Part shown: positions 45,831-55,137 of the stretch, in pieces | Position numbering within the stretch: the first letter of the stretch is position 1 | Layout: each line of letters begins with the position of its first letter | Source of the DNA: Aquimarina pacifica | GTDB lineage: Bacteria > Bacteroidota > Bacteroidia > Flavobacteriales > Flavobacteriaceae | DNA: 64,000 nt | Direction of reading: 5' to 3' | NCBI RefSeq assembly: GCF_000520955.1 | Contig: NZ_JACC01000003.1 | Span: forward strand, 62,001 to 126,000 | The notes under the pieces: generated by a model | Seen by the model: only the letters and a program-made list of their open reading frames with translations | Databases searched by the model: none | What the model was told of the DNA's origin: nothing | Made by a program: the position numbers and the translations under genes

Positions 45831-45881
45831 TAAGAGGAAGTAATTTTGAAATACTAAATAGTCACAAATTATATCAAGAGA

Positions 45882-46718
45882 ATGAAAAAGGCTATATATT
45901 ATATGCTGCTTAGCGCAGTATGCTTTACTGTAATGAATTTATTCATTAAATACCTGTCACATTTTGGAGGGGGAGAGTTAGTTTTTTTTAGAGCCATAGG
46001 ATCTTTATTTTTTACTATGACTTACTTGATTTGGCATAAAATTCCAATCCTAGGAAATCAAAAAAAACTATTAGTATTTAGAGGGTTAGCGGGGCTTACC
46101 TCGATGGGTTTATTTTTTATGTCAGTTACTTATTTACCTATAGGATCGGCAGTTTCTCTACGCTATTTATCACCTATTTTTGCTACTATTCTGGCCGTTT
46201 TTTTTCTTAAAGAACGTGTAAAACCATTACAATGGATTTTCTTCTTAATGGCTTTCATAGGCGTATTGATGATAAAAGGATTTGATCCTAATATTAATTC
46301 TTTTGGTTTTTTATTAATTATGGGCTCTGCACTTACTAGTGGAGTAGTGTATGTGCTTATAAATAAAATTGGTCACGGAGATCATCCAGTTGTTATCGTA
46401 AATTATTTTATGTGGATTTCTTTGATAATAGGAGGTGTAATTTCGATTTTTCAATGGACAACACCCGTTGGAGTAGAGTGGTTATTATTACTAAGTCTTG
46501 GGATATTTGGGTATTTTGGACAGCTCTTTATGACTAAAGCTTTTCAGTCACAAGCCACAAACAAAATTGTGTCTCTTAAGTATGTAGAAGTAATTTTTAC
46601 TATGATAGCAGGGGTATTCTGGTTTTCTGATGCATATCCATTTTTTAGTATTATTGGGACGCTGCTTGTAATAACAGGATTGATTCTTAATATATGGTAT
46701 AAGAGTAAGTCTGCCTAG
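45882..46718 (+). CDS. DMT-family (EamA) transporter
   Basis: This 278-residue inner-membrane protein has about ten helices in two EamA repeats: the first ends near residue 130, with FRAIGSLFFTMTYLIWH in helix 2; the second begins at FGFLLIMGSALTSGVVYVLI. The family exports or imports small metabolites; no substrate can be deduced. The leader region is long and may carry a small ORF. Confidence 0.9.
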   Translation: MKKAIYYMLLSAVCFTVMNLFIKYLSHFGGGELVFFRAIGSLFFTMTYLIWHKIPILGNQKKLLVFRGLAGLTSMGLFFMSVTYLPIGSAVSLRYLSPIFATILAVFFLKERVKPLQWIFFLMAFIGVLMIKGFDPNINSFGFLLIMGSALTSGVVYVLINKIGHGDHPVVIVNYFMWISLIIGGVISIFQWTTPVGVEWLLLLSLGIFGYFGQLFMTKAFQSQATNKIVSLKYVEVIFTMIAGVFWFSDAYPFFSIIGTLLVITGLILNIWYKSKSA

Positions 46719-46763
46719 GTAAGGCAAATAAATGAGTTTTTATTTAAGTTGTTGTTCGTAAAA

Positions 46764-47015
46764 TTAAGAGAAGTCTTCTCTCATATAGAACATAAGTTTG
46801 GCCTTATCGGTAAAGCTCTTAATCATTAAGATATCACCATTAATATTGTTATAGACAACCTCTACAAATAGTAAGTCGACAAAGAAAATACAATATTGAA
46901 AGTCACGGTTTCTATCAACTACCGTAAAAAGATGAATTCCTCGATTCCAAATATTTTTATATTTTACATCTAGTTCCTGTTCATTGAATTTTTTTGCAAG
47001 CGTTGAGTTGTTCAT
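46764..47015 (-). CDS. Small protein of unknown function
   Basis: This 83-residue protein has an ATG start, no signal peptide and a hydrophobic/aromatic middle (FQYCIFFVDLLFVEVVYNN). I recognise no family. The upstream 286-base spacer, with a palindrome near 47122, is shared with the divergent OMP gene at 47302. Confidence 0.5.
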   Translation of the reverse strand: MNNSTLAKKFNEQELDVKYKNIWNRGIHLFTVVDRNRDFQYCIFFVDLLFVEVVYNNINGDILMIKSFTDKAKLMFYMREDFS

Positions 47016-47121
47016 TATGTATATCTTTTAAATTGGGTTTTATAAACTTACGGAAAAACCGTAAAATATGCAAGTGAATTATGCTGTTATGTAATAAATG
47101 TCATAAAATACATGTAGAAAC

Positions 47122-47152
47122 CTCTATTGTTTTAATTGTTTAAACAATAGAG
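47122..47152. promoter_or_regulatory. Inverted repeat between divergent genes
   Basis: CTCTATTGTTT (47122-47132) and AAACAATAGAG (47142-47152) form an 11-base stem around a 9-base loop without a terminal T run, so an operator is more likely than a terminator. The gene starts lie at 47015 (minus) and 47302 (plus). Confidence 0.4.
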
Positions 47153-47301
47153 TATAAGATCTATTTTGACGGATTATAATAAAACAATCAGAGATAAAAT
47201 GTACGTGATTTAGAAATATTCAAACATGAATTCTAAAAGAATACAATAAAAAATAATTGTAACTTGGTAGCATATAAATACATCAACCTATTACATTATC
47301 T

Positions 47302-48216
47302 ATGAATAAGTCTATTGTTATAATTTTTATTGTATTGTTATTTCAGTCATTAAATGCTCAAGAATATGTAGATCTTATTAAGGTTAATTATGGGACCCTT
47401 TTTAATGCAGGTTTCGAAGGTTCTGAGGAGAAGACTACTATTTCTTTATTTGATGCAGGCATAACATACCCGATTCCTATTTCTGATAAAACAACAGTCA
47501 TCACTGGTGTTGATTATAGTCAACAAACTTTAGAATTGGCTCCAAATTCAGACAATTTCTCGCTCAATACAATTATTCTCAAAGCTGGTCTCAACATAAA
47601 ACATAATGACCGTTGGTCTGGGACTTATTTATTATTACCTAAGATTGCCAGTTCTGATTTACATACAGATGGTGATCATTTCTTTTTTGGAGGTGTGGCA
47701 TTACTAAAGTATCAAAAAAGCGAACGCATACAGTATCGTTTGGGAGCATATGCCAGTACTGAAGGTTTTGGGATACTGATGACACCTATACTAGGACTTT
47801 ATTATTTGAGCGAAGATAATAACTGGGAAATTACGGCTAATTTACCTATTAACGCTGATGTAAATCGTCGTTTTAGTACTGCTCTCTCAGTAGGATTAGG
47901 ATTTCAGGCCCCAGTACGATCATATAGTTTACCAAGAGAAGAAGGGGTATTGGGTTCCTATGTTCAAGCATCAAATATAGAATTGGGACCATATATTCAA
48001 TATGGAATATTAGACAATAGTATATTGTTGCGATTACAAGGAGGTTATTCTACTGCGCCTTATGAAGTGTTTGCAGAAGATGACACGCTCCCAATTCGAC
48101 TTTCGGCTTTTGAGTTTGGGGATGACCGTAATTTGATCAACCCAGAAATGAATGGTAATTTATTTTTAAGAATAGGAGCAATCTATCGTTTTCATATAAC
48201 AGACAAGAACAATTAA
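47302..48216 (+). CDS. DUF6268-family outer-membrane beta-barrel protein
   Basis: This 304-residue exported protein has a signal peptide (residues 1-19). Alternating short beta-strands through the rest, with phrases such as YPIPISDKTTVITGVDY, LYYLSEDNNWEITANLPINAD and a final IGAIYRFHI strand, fit an OMP-type beta-barrel of the DUF6268 group. Function unknown; these barrels are common in flavobacteria. Confidence 0.82.
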   Translation: MNKSIVIIFIVLLFQSLNAQEYVDLIKVNYGTLFNAGFEGSEEKTTISLFDAGITYPIPISDKTTVITGVDYSQQTLELAPNSDNFSLNTIILKAGLNIKHNDRWSGTYLLLPKIASSDLHTDGDHFFFGGVALLKYQKSERIQYRLGAYASTEGFGILMTPILGLYYLSEDNNWEITANLPINADVNRRFSTALSVGLGFQAPVRSYSLPREEGVLGSYVQASNIELGPYIQYGILDNSILLRLQGGYSTAPYEVFAEDDTLPIRLSAFEFGDDRNLINPEMNGNLFLRIGAIYRFHITDKNN

Positions 48217-48349
48217 AAGTTAGAAGTTTTAAGGCCTGATTTTGAAACCGCTCTTAAGAAATACAATTTATTGTTTTTGATTAAGTTAAAAACTTATTTT
48301 TTTTTCTGGTAAAATTTAATTCCTTTGCCATCGGAAAAAAAAGAAACTA

Positions 48350-48919
48350 TTGGATATTCAGGAAAAAGAACAAATTAAAGTTTATACGCGTTATAATTTT
48401 TTTAATAAAACGTATTGTGTTTTCAGAGGAGCAAGTTTAAGAGAAATATCAAGAAGAAAACCGAACTACAGGAGTGAATCTGGAAGTACTTATTATTACA
48501 CAAAATTAGGAGTGTATAGATTGTCAAATCACTGGGGAAGAGCGGCAAAATGCCAATGGCGTTTGGTTTCTGATTTTGCTGCAGAAATAGATGATTTACG
48601 ATTAGGATATGCTGATTGGACTGATTTTAGAGAAAACCTAGATCCCGATGTGGATGCATATTACATTTCTGTCGATTTTGAGACCAAAAAAGTAAGTTAT
48701 ATGCACAAAGATAACCCTGGGTACAATCAAATAGCAGTAATACGATCTGCGGATGCCACACGTAGGCTAATCAAACAAATAAAAAATTTACTAGATACTC
48801 ATAAATGGGCAAAGTATTATGACTACGAAGATCTAGAAGAATTTCGCGAAGAAGTAGTAACGCGATTGATCAATAGCGATATATCATTAAATGACTTAAG
48901 AAAAGAGTTGGCTGAGTGA
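48350..48919 (+). CDS. Conserved-looking hypothetical protein (TTG start)
   Basis: The 189-residue frame has no earlier or later in-frame ATG before residue 130, so TTG 48350 is the only plausible start. The protein is soluble: no signal peptide or helix. Repeated aromatic residues (YYYTKLGVYRL, NHWGRAAKCQWRLV) and a helical acidic C-terminus are visible. I recognise no family. A CTTTGCC near-box (TTCCTTTG at about 48320) might be its promoter. Confidence 0.55.
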   Translation: MDIQEKEQIKVYTRYNFFNKTYCVFRGASLREISRRKPNYRSESGSTYYYTKLGVYRLSNHWGRAAKCQWRLVSDFAAEIDDLRLGYADWTDFRENLDPDVDAYYISVDFETKKVSYMHKDNPGYNQIAVIRSADATRRLIKQIKNLLDTHKWAKYYDYEDLEEFREEVVTRLINSDISLNDLRKELAE

Positions 48920-49113
48920 TACCAGTAAATTTTTATTAATAAGCAGTATACTCATTTGTAGTTGTTCATTTTGAGTCGGTTAGTGTGTGTAGTGTTGATT
49001 TAGGTTATAATAAAGTCTAAGGTTGGTATGATGAATACTTTTATCTTTAAAATAATTTAGTATCTTTTCGATACTGTTATTAACCAATATAATTTCAATC
49101 TTAGACCTATTAA

Positions 49114-50421
49114 ATGGAAATTTTTTCATCCTACAATGTTATCATCGGTATTTCGCTTACGATCATTTTATCTTTTATTTTTAATGGTATTGCAAAAAGA
49201 ACCAATATACCAGCTGTTTTACTTTTAATAGTATTGGGTATTGTTCTTCAATACATTCTTAAAGCTTTTGCTGGTGACTCTATTGATTTTTTTCCGATGC
49301 TAGAAGTGCTTGGGATCGTAGGTTTGATAATGATAGTACTAGAGGCTGCACTAGAGTTAAAACTTAAAAGTGATAAACTCTTACCTATTATGAAAGCATT
49401 AGCAATTGCATTAATAGGGTTGGTAGCGTCTACATTTATCGCCGCAGTTATTCTGAAAGCTCTTGTTTCGGGAATGACTATGCAGACAGCCTGGCTATAT
49501 GCAACACCTTTATCAATTTTATCTAGCGCAATTATAATTCCTAGTGTTTCTTCACTTTCGGATATTAAAAAGGAATTTCATATATACGAAAGTACCTTTT
49601 CTGATATCTTAGGAATTATGCTTTTCTATTTTCTTACAGGCAGATTAAATCCGGCAGAAGATGCAGGGGTAGGAGGTTTTTTTATTAATTTGATAATAAC
49701 TGTAATAATATCATTAATAGCTAGTTATGCAATTATTTTGATTTTTCAGAAAATTAAAAGTCAAGTAAAACTGTTTTTACTTATTGCGGTACTTTTATTA
49801 TTATATGCATTAGGGAAAAAAATGCATTTGTCTTCTCTTATTATTATATTAATTTTTGGATTAGTGATTGCTAATATGAAATTGTTTTTTCAAGGCAAGC
49901 TAAAAGGATACCTTGATTTTGACAAAGCAAAATCAATTTATCATGAGTTACATGTTATTACGGCAGAAACTGCATTTGTTGTTCGAACTTTGTTTTTTGT
50001 AATTTTCGGAATTACTATTGTCTTATCCTCTTTGTTAAGTCTAAAAGTTACATTAATAAGCCTTTTGATATTAATTTCTATATATGGTATTAGATATGGA
50101 TTACTTAGGGTTTTTATGGGAAAAGATATCTCGCCACAAGTTTTTATAGCTCCTCGAGGGTTAATTACTGTATTATTGTTCTATGCAATTCCTGAAGAAG
50201 CAATAGTAGAAGGTTTTGAACCTGGAATACTTTTATTTGTGATTATAGGAACAAGTTTAATTATGACAGGAGGTATGATTCGTGATAAAAAACTAAATCC
50301 TATTAAAAAGATTGAAGAATCTCCCGAAGACTCTATGCACGAAGCAGAATACTTTATTAATAATACTACTGATTTAAGTGAGATAGATGACTCATTATCA
50401 AATGATGATTCCTTACAGTAA
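49114..50421 (+). CDS. Cation/proton antiporter (CPA1-like)
   Basis: This 435-residue inner-membrane protein has about eleven helices. Na+/H+ exchanger-type features include the helix-3 GIVGLIMIVLEAALELKL stretch, the helix-4/5 segment with ATPLSILSSAIIIPSVSSLS, and the loop with SDILGIM. It ends in a soluble acidic tail rich in Ser and Asp. Transported ion unknown (Na+ or K+). No regulator or partner lies next to it. Confidence 0.85.
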   Translation: MEIFSSYNVIIGISLTIILSFIFNGIAKRTNIPAVLLLIVLGIVLQYILKAFAGDSIDFFPMLEVLGIVGLIMIVLEAALELKLKSDKLLPIMKALAIALIGLVASTFIAAVILKALVSGMTMQTAWLYATPLSILSSAIIIPSVSSLSDIKKEFHIYESTFSDILGIMLFYFLTGRLNPAEDAGVGGFFINLIITVIISLIASYAIILIFQKIKSQVKLFLLIAVLLLLYALGKKMHLSSLIIILIFGLVIANMKLFFQGKLKGYLDFDKAKSIYHELHVITAETAFVVRTLFFVIFGITIVLSSLLSLKVTLISLLILISIYGIRYGLLRVFMGKDISPQVFIAPRGLITVLLFYAIPEEAIVEGFEPGILLFVIIGTSLIMTGGMIRDKKLNPIKKIEESPEDSMHEAEYFINNTTDLSEIDDSLSNDDSLQ

Positions 50422-50688
50422 GATATATTAATAGATATAGCGTTTAAATTATATCCCAAAATTAATGATTTCACTGTGTTTGTACTTTTTTTGATTAGTT
50501 TAATCATAAAATATGGGCATTAAAATTATAAATTATTAGATTTAAATCTCAAAAATTAATAAGGTTGTAAGTATTGATTTTTTTTTGATCTTTTTGTAAT
50601 AAAACAGCCTCTTTTTATTCTGTTTTTTATAGTTTTAAGTAAATTTTTGAAAACAATAATAACACTAAAAATAAGAGGTGGCTTTTAA

Positions 50689-52107
50689 ATGAATATTCTT
50701 CACATAAGTTTCGAATGCTATCCCATTGCAAAGGTTGGTGGGCTTGCTGATGTTGTTAGTGCGTTACCCAAATATCAAAATACGCACACTACAGACACTA
50801 GCGTTATTATTCCGTTCTACAAAAATGAATTTACCAAAGGTGCAATATACGAGTCAGTACATAAAAGTACCGTGTTCATGAGGGATACTGATTATTCTTA
50901 TTCTGTTGAGAAGGTTAACAGTCCTGATTTGGGATTTACAACATATTTGGTGTATGTCGAAGGTCTTTTGGATCGGCCTAATGTCTATAATTATGAAGAT
51001 GATGCAGAAAGGTCTATTATTTTTCAATTGGTAGTATTAGATTGGTTGAATACGAAGGCTGGTATTCCAGATATTATTCATTGTCACGATCACCATACGG
51101 GTTTGATCCCTTTTTTAATGGCGCATGGCGATCCATATACACAACTTAGAGATATTCCGACAGTGTTGACAATTCATAATGCACAATACCAAGGAAAGCT
51201 TTCATATGATAAATTAGGTTGTTTACCATCTTTTGATAAAAATAAAATTGGGTTATTGGATTGGGACCAGCTTATAAATCCTCTTGCATCTGCAATTAAA
51301 TGTGCATCTAGAGTTACCGCGGTTTCTAAAAGTTATATGTTAGAGCTTCAAGAACGGGCTAATGGACTAGAAGGTTTATTAAGACAAGAGAAAGATAAGT
51401 GTGTAGGGATACTTAATGGTATTGATTTGGATACCTGGAATACCGAAACTGACCCTATGGTAATACAAAATTATAAAATATCTAATGTCGTTTCTGGAAG
51501 AAAAGAAAATAAGAAGTGGTTATGCGATAATTTTGGTTTTGATATTAATAAGCCCCTCTTTGGGTTTATAGGAAGATTGGTAGGAGAGAAAGGAGCAGAT
51601 TTATTACCCGAAATAGTTCAGGAAGCATATGATGTCAATCATATCGATGCCAGTCTTTTAATTTTAGGTTCTGGAAATAAGGATACCGAAGAACGATTAA
51701 CTTTATTGAAAGAAAAATATTCTGGACTATATAATACCTTCATAGGATACGATGAAAAATTGTCTCATATCGTTTATGCGGGTGCAGATTTTTTATTAAT
51801 GCCATCTCGTGTAGAACCATGTGGTCTTAATCAAATGTACGCCTTAAGATACGGTTCTATACCTATAGTAAGAAGAACAGGAGGGCTAAGAGATACTGTA
51901 ATTGATATTGGTGATAATGGTTTTGGAATTTGTCATGATCAAGCTTCTGTATGGGATGTATGTTACTCTATGAAGAGGGCAGTATCGTTATACGAAGATC
52001 AAGGAAAATATAGGGAAATACAGAAACAAATAATGGAAATAGATCATTCATGGGAACGATCAGCAAAGGAATACAAACGTATATATGAACTTCTAATACC
52101 AAACTAA
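50689..52107 (+). CDS. glgA: Glycogen synthase
   Basis: This 472-residue GT5 enzyme begins MNILHISFECYPIAKVGGLADVVSALP, with the ADP-glucose-binding KVGGLAD motif at 15-21. It also has the HDHHTGL active-site His region and the C-terminal PSRVEPCGLNQMYALRYG block (near 375-392) carrying the catalytic Glu. It extends alpha-1,4-glucan from ADP-glucose. A good ribosome-binding site (AGGTGG) precedes the ATG. It is directly followed by glgC with no gap (stop ends at 52107, ATG at 52108). Confidence 0.95.
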   Translation: MNILHISFECYPIAKVGGLADVVSALPKYQNTHTTDTSVIIPFYKNEFTKGAIYESVHKSTVFMRDTDYSYSVEKVNSPDLGFTTYLVYVEGLLDRPNVYNYEDDAERSIIFQLVVLDWLNTKAGIPDIIHCHDHHTGLIPFLMAHGDPYTQLRDIPTVLTIHNAQYQGKLSYDKLGCLPSFDKNKIGLLDWDQLINPLASAIKCASRVTAVSKSYMLELQERANGLEGLLRQEKDKCVGILNGIDLDTWNTETDPMVIQNYKISNVVSGRKENKKWLCDNFGFDINKPLFGFIGRLVGEKGADLLPEIVQEAYDVNHIDASLLILGSGNKDTEERLTLLKEKYSGLYNTFIGYDEKLSHIVYAGADFLLMPSRVEPCGLNQMYALRYGSIPIVRRTGGLRDTVIDIGDNGFGICHDQASVWDVCYSMKRAVSLYEDQGKYREIQKQIMEIDHSWERSAKEYKRIYELLIPN

Positions 52108-53403
52108 ATGATCAACAAAAAAGTTCTTGCCATTATTTTGGGCGGTGGTCAAGGAACAAGGTTATCCCCACTTACGGATCGGCGATCCAAACCAGCAGTA
52201 TCAATTGCAGGAAAATATCGATTAGTTGATATTCCTATCTCTAATTGTATTCACTGTGATATTAAACGTATGTTTGTTCTTACGCAATTTAATTCTGCAT
52301 CCTTAAACAGGCATATAAAAAACACCTATAGATTTAGTTCCTTTAGTAATGCTTTTGTTGATATATTGGCAGCAGAACAAACTCCCGATAATAAAACATG
52401 GTATCAAGGTACTGCAGATGCTGTGAGACAATCAATGCATCATCTATTAAATCATGAATTCGAATATGCATTAATTCTCTCGGGGGATCAATTGTATCAA
52501 ATGGATTTTAATGAAATGCTAGATGAGCATATCCAAAAAGGAGCAGATATATCTGTAGCAACCATTCCTGTTAAACCAAAAGAAGCAACACAGTTTGGTA
52601 TTCTTAAAACAGATGAAAAAAGCTTTATCTCTTCTTTTACAGAAAAACCAAGCCTCGATCGATTACCAGGATGGGAATCTGAAGTGAGCGAAGAAATGAA
52701 AAAAGAAAATAGAGAGTATCTTGCCTCTATGGGGATTTATATATTTAATAAGCAGTTACTAATTGATATACTCTCAAATCCAGATACCATTGATTTTGGA
52801 AAAGAGATAATACCGCAATCAATTGAGCAGCATAATGTTCTTGCTTATCAATATGAAGGGTATTGGGAGGATATAGGAAATGTTGCAGCTTTTTTTGATG
52901 CAAATATTAGCTTAACAGATGATATTCCAAAATTTGACCTGTTTAATACCAGTAGTACGGTCCTAACGAGACCAAGGATTCTACCTCCTTCAAAAATATC
53001 AGGTACAGCTCTTGATAAATCTATGATAGCAGAAGGATGTATTATTAATGCTAAAGAGATATTTCGCTCCGTTATTGGTATACGTTCAAGAATTGGAACA
53101 GATACTGTAATAAAAAACACCTATATGATTGGTAGTAATTCATATCAGGATATAGATGAATTAGCAAATGATCAATCCAAGGGTATTCCATCTTTTGGTG
53201 TTGGAGATCGATGTTTTATAAATAATACGATCATTGACAAGGATGCCAGAATCGGAAATGATGTATATATTAATGGTGGTTCGGATCTTCAGGATTGTGA
53301 CCATGATTCCTATGTTGTTAAAGAAGGAATTGTAGTAATCAAAAGAAATGCAATTATACCTGATGGTTTTAGATTAGATGCAGTTGCGTTAAATGTTGAT
53401 TAA
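52108..53403 (+). CDS. glgC: Glucose-1-phosphate adenylyltransferase
   Basis: This 431-residue enzyme makes ADP-glucose, the donor for GlgA. The N-terminal nucleotidyltransferase domain shows GGGQGTRLSPLTDRRSKPAV (residues 12-31) and the substrate-binding ILSGDQLYQMDF block (near 126-137), with EKPSLDR later. The C-terminal left-handed beta-helix with the repeated short turns (SGTALDKSMIAEG) is typical. With glgA it forms a two-gene glycogen unit ended by a terminator. Confidence 0.95.
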   Translation: MINKKVLAIILGGGQGTRLSPLTDRRSKPAVSIAGKYRLVDIPISNCIHCDIKRMFVLTQFNSASLNRHIKNTYRFSSFSNAFVDILAAEQTPDNKTWYQGTADAVRQSMHHLLNHEFEYALILSGDQLYQMDFNEMLDEHIQKGADISVATIPVKPKEATQFGILKTDEKSFISSFTEKPSLDRLPGWESEVSEEMKKENREYLASMGIYIFNKQLLIDILSNPDTIDFGKEIIPQSIEQHNVLAYQYEGYWEDIGNVAAFFDANISLTDDIPKFDLFNTSSTVLTRPRILPPSKISGTALDKSMIAEGCIINAKEIFRSVIGIRSRIGTDTVIKNTYMIGSNSYQDIDELANDQSKGIPSFGVGDRCFINNTIIDKDARIGNDVYINGGSDLQDCDHDSYVVKEGIVVIKRNAIIPDGFRLDAVALNVD

Positions 53404-53451
53404 AATATTTAGTAAGAAGATAACATACTAGAGTTTTAAACTATATAGGGG

Positions 53452-53518
53452 ATCAGACTGATTTTTTTGACTGTTATTAATGTAATATGGTCAACTCATT
53501 TCAGTCTGATTTTTTTGT
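53452..53518 (+). terminator. Terminator after glgC
   Basis: A perfect 10-base stem, ATCAGACTGA (53452-53461) with TCAGTCTGAT (53501-53510), across an unusually long 39-base loop, is followed by T residues. Confidence 0.6.
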
Positions 53519-53591
53519 TTTTAAAGATCTAATTTTAATGAATGAGCTTGTGATTTATTCGAACTTTGATATAATACATTCTAAATTTCCT

Positions 53592-53619
53592 TTGTGATGA
53601 GGATAAAAAAGTATCTTTG
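53592..53619 (+). promoter_or_regulatory. Promoter of CvfB-like gene
   Basis: TTG at 53592-53594, 17 bases and an exact TATCTTTG box at 53612-53619. The expected leader to the ATG at 53635 is only about nine bases. Confidence 0.72.
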
Positions 53620-53634
53620 CACAAAAAACAGAAT

Positions 53635-54468
53635 ATGCTTAAGTTAGGTGTTTACAATACCTTAGAGGTTGTAAGAGAAAGAGAACAAGGTGTTTACCTT
53701 TGCGATGACGATGGAGATGAAGTATTACTGCCAAATAAATACGTTCCCGATGAATTTAAAATTAGGGATCTTATAAAGGTATTTGTTTATTTAGATAGTT
53801 CAGAACGTATTGTAGCAACCACCTTAGAACCTTATGCAGTCGTAAATTCTTTTGCCTATCTCAAGTGTACAAGTGTTTCGGGTATTGGGGCGTTTTTGGA
53901 CTGGGGATTAGAAAAAGATCTTTTTGTTCCGTTCAAGGAGCAGGCATCAAAAATGAGAGTAGGTAGTTGGTATCTTGTCTATGTTTATCTAGATAAGGAG
54001 ACTAATAGATTATTGGCATCAAGTAAGACCAATTCGTTTTTAGATAATTCATTAGTATTATTGTCATCTTATGATGAAGTAGATCTTATTGCATCGCATC
54101 CTTCACCTCAAGGGTGGAATATGATTGTGAATCAAAAACATTTGGGATTGGTATATGCAGATGAGATATTTCAAAAAATAAACCCAGGAGATCAGCTTAA
54201 AGGGTTTATTAAAAAAATTCGCCCTGATGGTAAAATTGATCTTACGTTACAGCGACATGGTTTTAGAGGGATAGAACCAAATGCTGATCAGGTTTTAAAA
54301 GAACTGGTTTCTAGCGGCGGTTTTATTAACCTTAATGATAAATCTGATCCAGAGGATATTAAGGAAGTTTTTCAACTTAGTAAAAAAAGTTTTAAAAAGG
54401 CAATAGGAGCTTTATATAAAGCAAGAAAAATAAGTATTGAAAGCGATGGTATTCGCCTTTTAGATTGA
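53635..54468 (+). CDS. S1-like RNA-binding protein (CvfB family)
   Basis: The ATG at 53635 is chosen over an upstream TTG because the TAnnTTTG promoter box overlaps that TTG. The protein has 277 residues. It has three S1/OB-type units (first about 1-65, second 66-135, third 136-215) and a C-terminal winged-helix-like part (IKEVFQLSKKSFKKAIGALYKARKI). CvfB proteins are RNA-binding factors linked to virulence regulation in Gram-positives; the flavobacterial function is not known. Confidence 0.88.
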   Translation: MLKLGVYNTLEVVREREQGVYLCDDDGDEVLLPNKYVPDEFKIRDLIKVFVYLDSSERIVATTLEPYAVVNSFAYLKCTSVSGIGAFLDWGLEKDLFVPFKEQASKMRVGSWYLVYVYLDKETNRLLASSKTNSFLDNSLVLLSSYDEVDLIASHPSPQGWNMIVNQKHLGLVYADEIFQKINPGDQLKGFIKKIRPDGKIDLTLQRHGFRGIEPNADQVLKELVSSGGFINLNDKSDPEDIKEVFQLSKKSFKKAIGALYKARKISIESDGIRLLD

Positions 54469-54543
54469 TTTTTTTAAGTACATTTAAACGCAATATTCTT
54501 GAAATAGACGCATCAAAAAATAGATTTTTTTACAAATACTTTT

Positions 54544-54978
54544 CTAGAAGCGTCTTGTAGAATATCTGTTTCTGTTATTTTGATAGTATAAAAACTCTGT
54601 ATACAAACTAGCATCTTTGTAGGCGGTGTTTTTTACAGAATAGTTACTTTTTCTATTTAAATTATAGTCATTCCCAGATATAGTAAAACCTGAAGCCTTC
54701 CTTGATTTTGATAAAGAAAGCGTATAGTTTTTTTGAATAGTGTGGTTGTTTGATGTTTCTATGTACATCGTATTCTTTTTTCTAAGAGAGGTTTGCCTAA
54801 GGTCAATGGCTAGATTCACTTCGAGTAGCTGATATTTTTCAGTGTCAAATTTTGTGCTTTTTGTCATTAAAGGCATATTCAATTCTTCAACATCAATAGC
54901 GAATATATGTAGCTCATTTTCTTGGCCGCATACCATGAAGCTAATACATACAAAACAGGCAAGTAAAACACGTTTCAT
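54544..54978 (-). CDS. Secreted protein of unknown function
   Basis: The ATG at 54978 starts a clean signal peptide (MKRVLLACFVCISFMVCGQ), giving 144 residues; upstream in-frame codons are not needed. The mature part is basic and Ser/Asn/Tyr-rich without a recognised fold. A TATATTTG box lies 4 bases upstream on the minus strand, suggesting a leaderless transcript. Confidence 0.6.
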   Translation of the reverse strand: MKRVLLACFVCISFMVCGQENELHIFAIDVEELNMPLMTKSTKFDTEKYQLLEVNLAIDLRQTSLRKKNTMYIETSNNHTIQKNYTLSLSKSRKASGFTISGNDYNLNRKSNYSVKNTAYKDASLYTEFLYYQNNRNRYSTRRF

Positions 54979-54982
54979 CGCA

Positions 54983-54990
54983 CAAATATA
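54983..54990 (-). promoter_or_regulatory. -7 promoter box TATATTTG (minus strand)
   Basis: An exact TAnnTTTG match 4 bases from the ATG at 54978; transcription would start at or inside the start codon region. Confidence 0.5.
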
Positions 54991-55137
54991 TATGTATTGA
55001 ACCGATAATTGTTGAATAGTAGTAAGAATGTCCAAACTTTTTGCTTTTCATCGATAAAAACAAGAACCATATAAATGTCATATGTAGCTTAATATGTATT
55101 AAAGTATTATTTTTGATTGTTCATAAAAAACTAAAAA

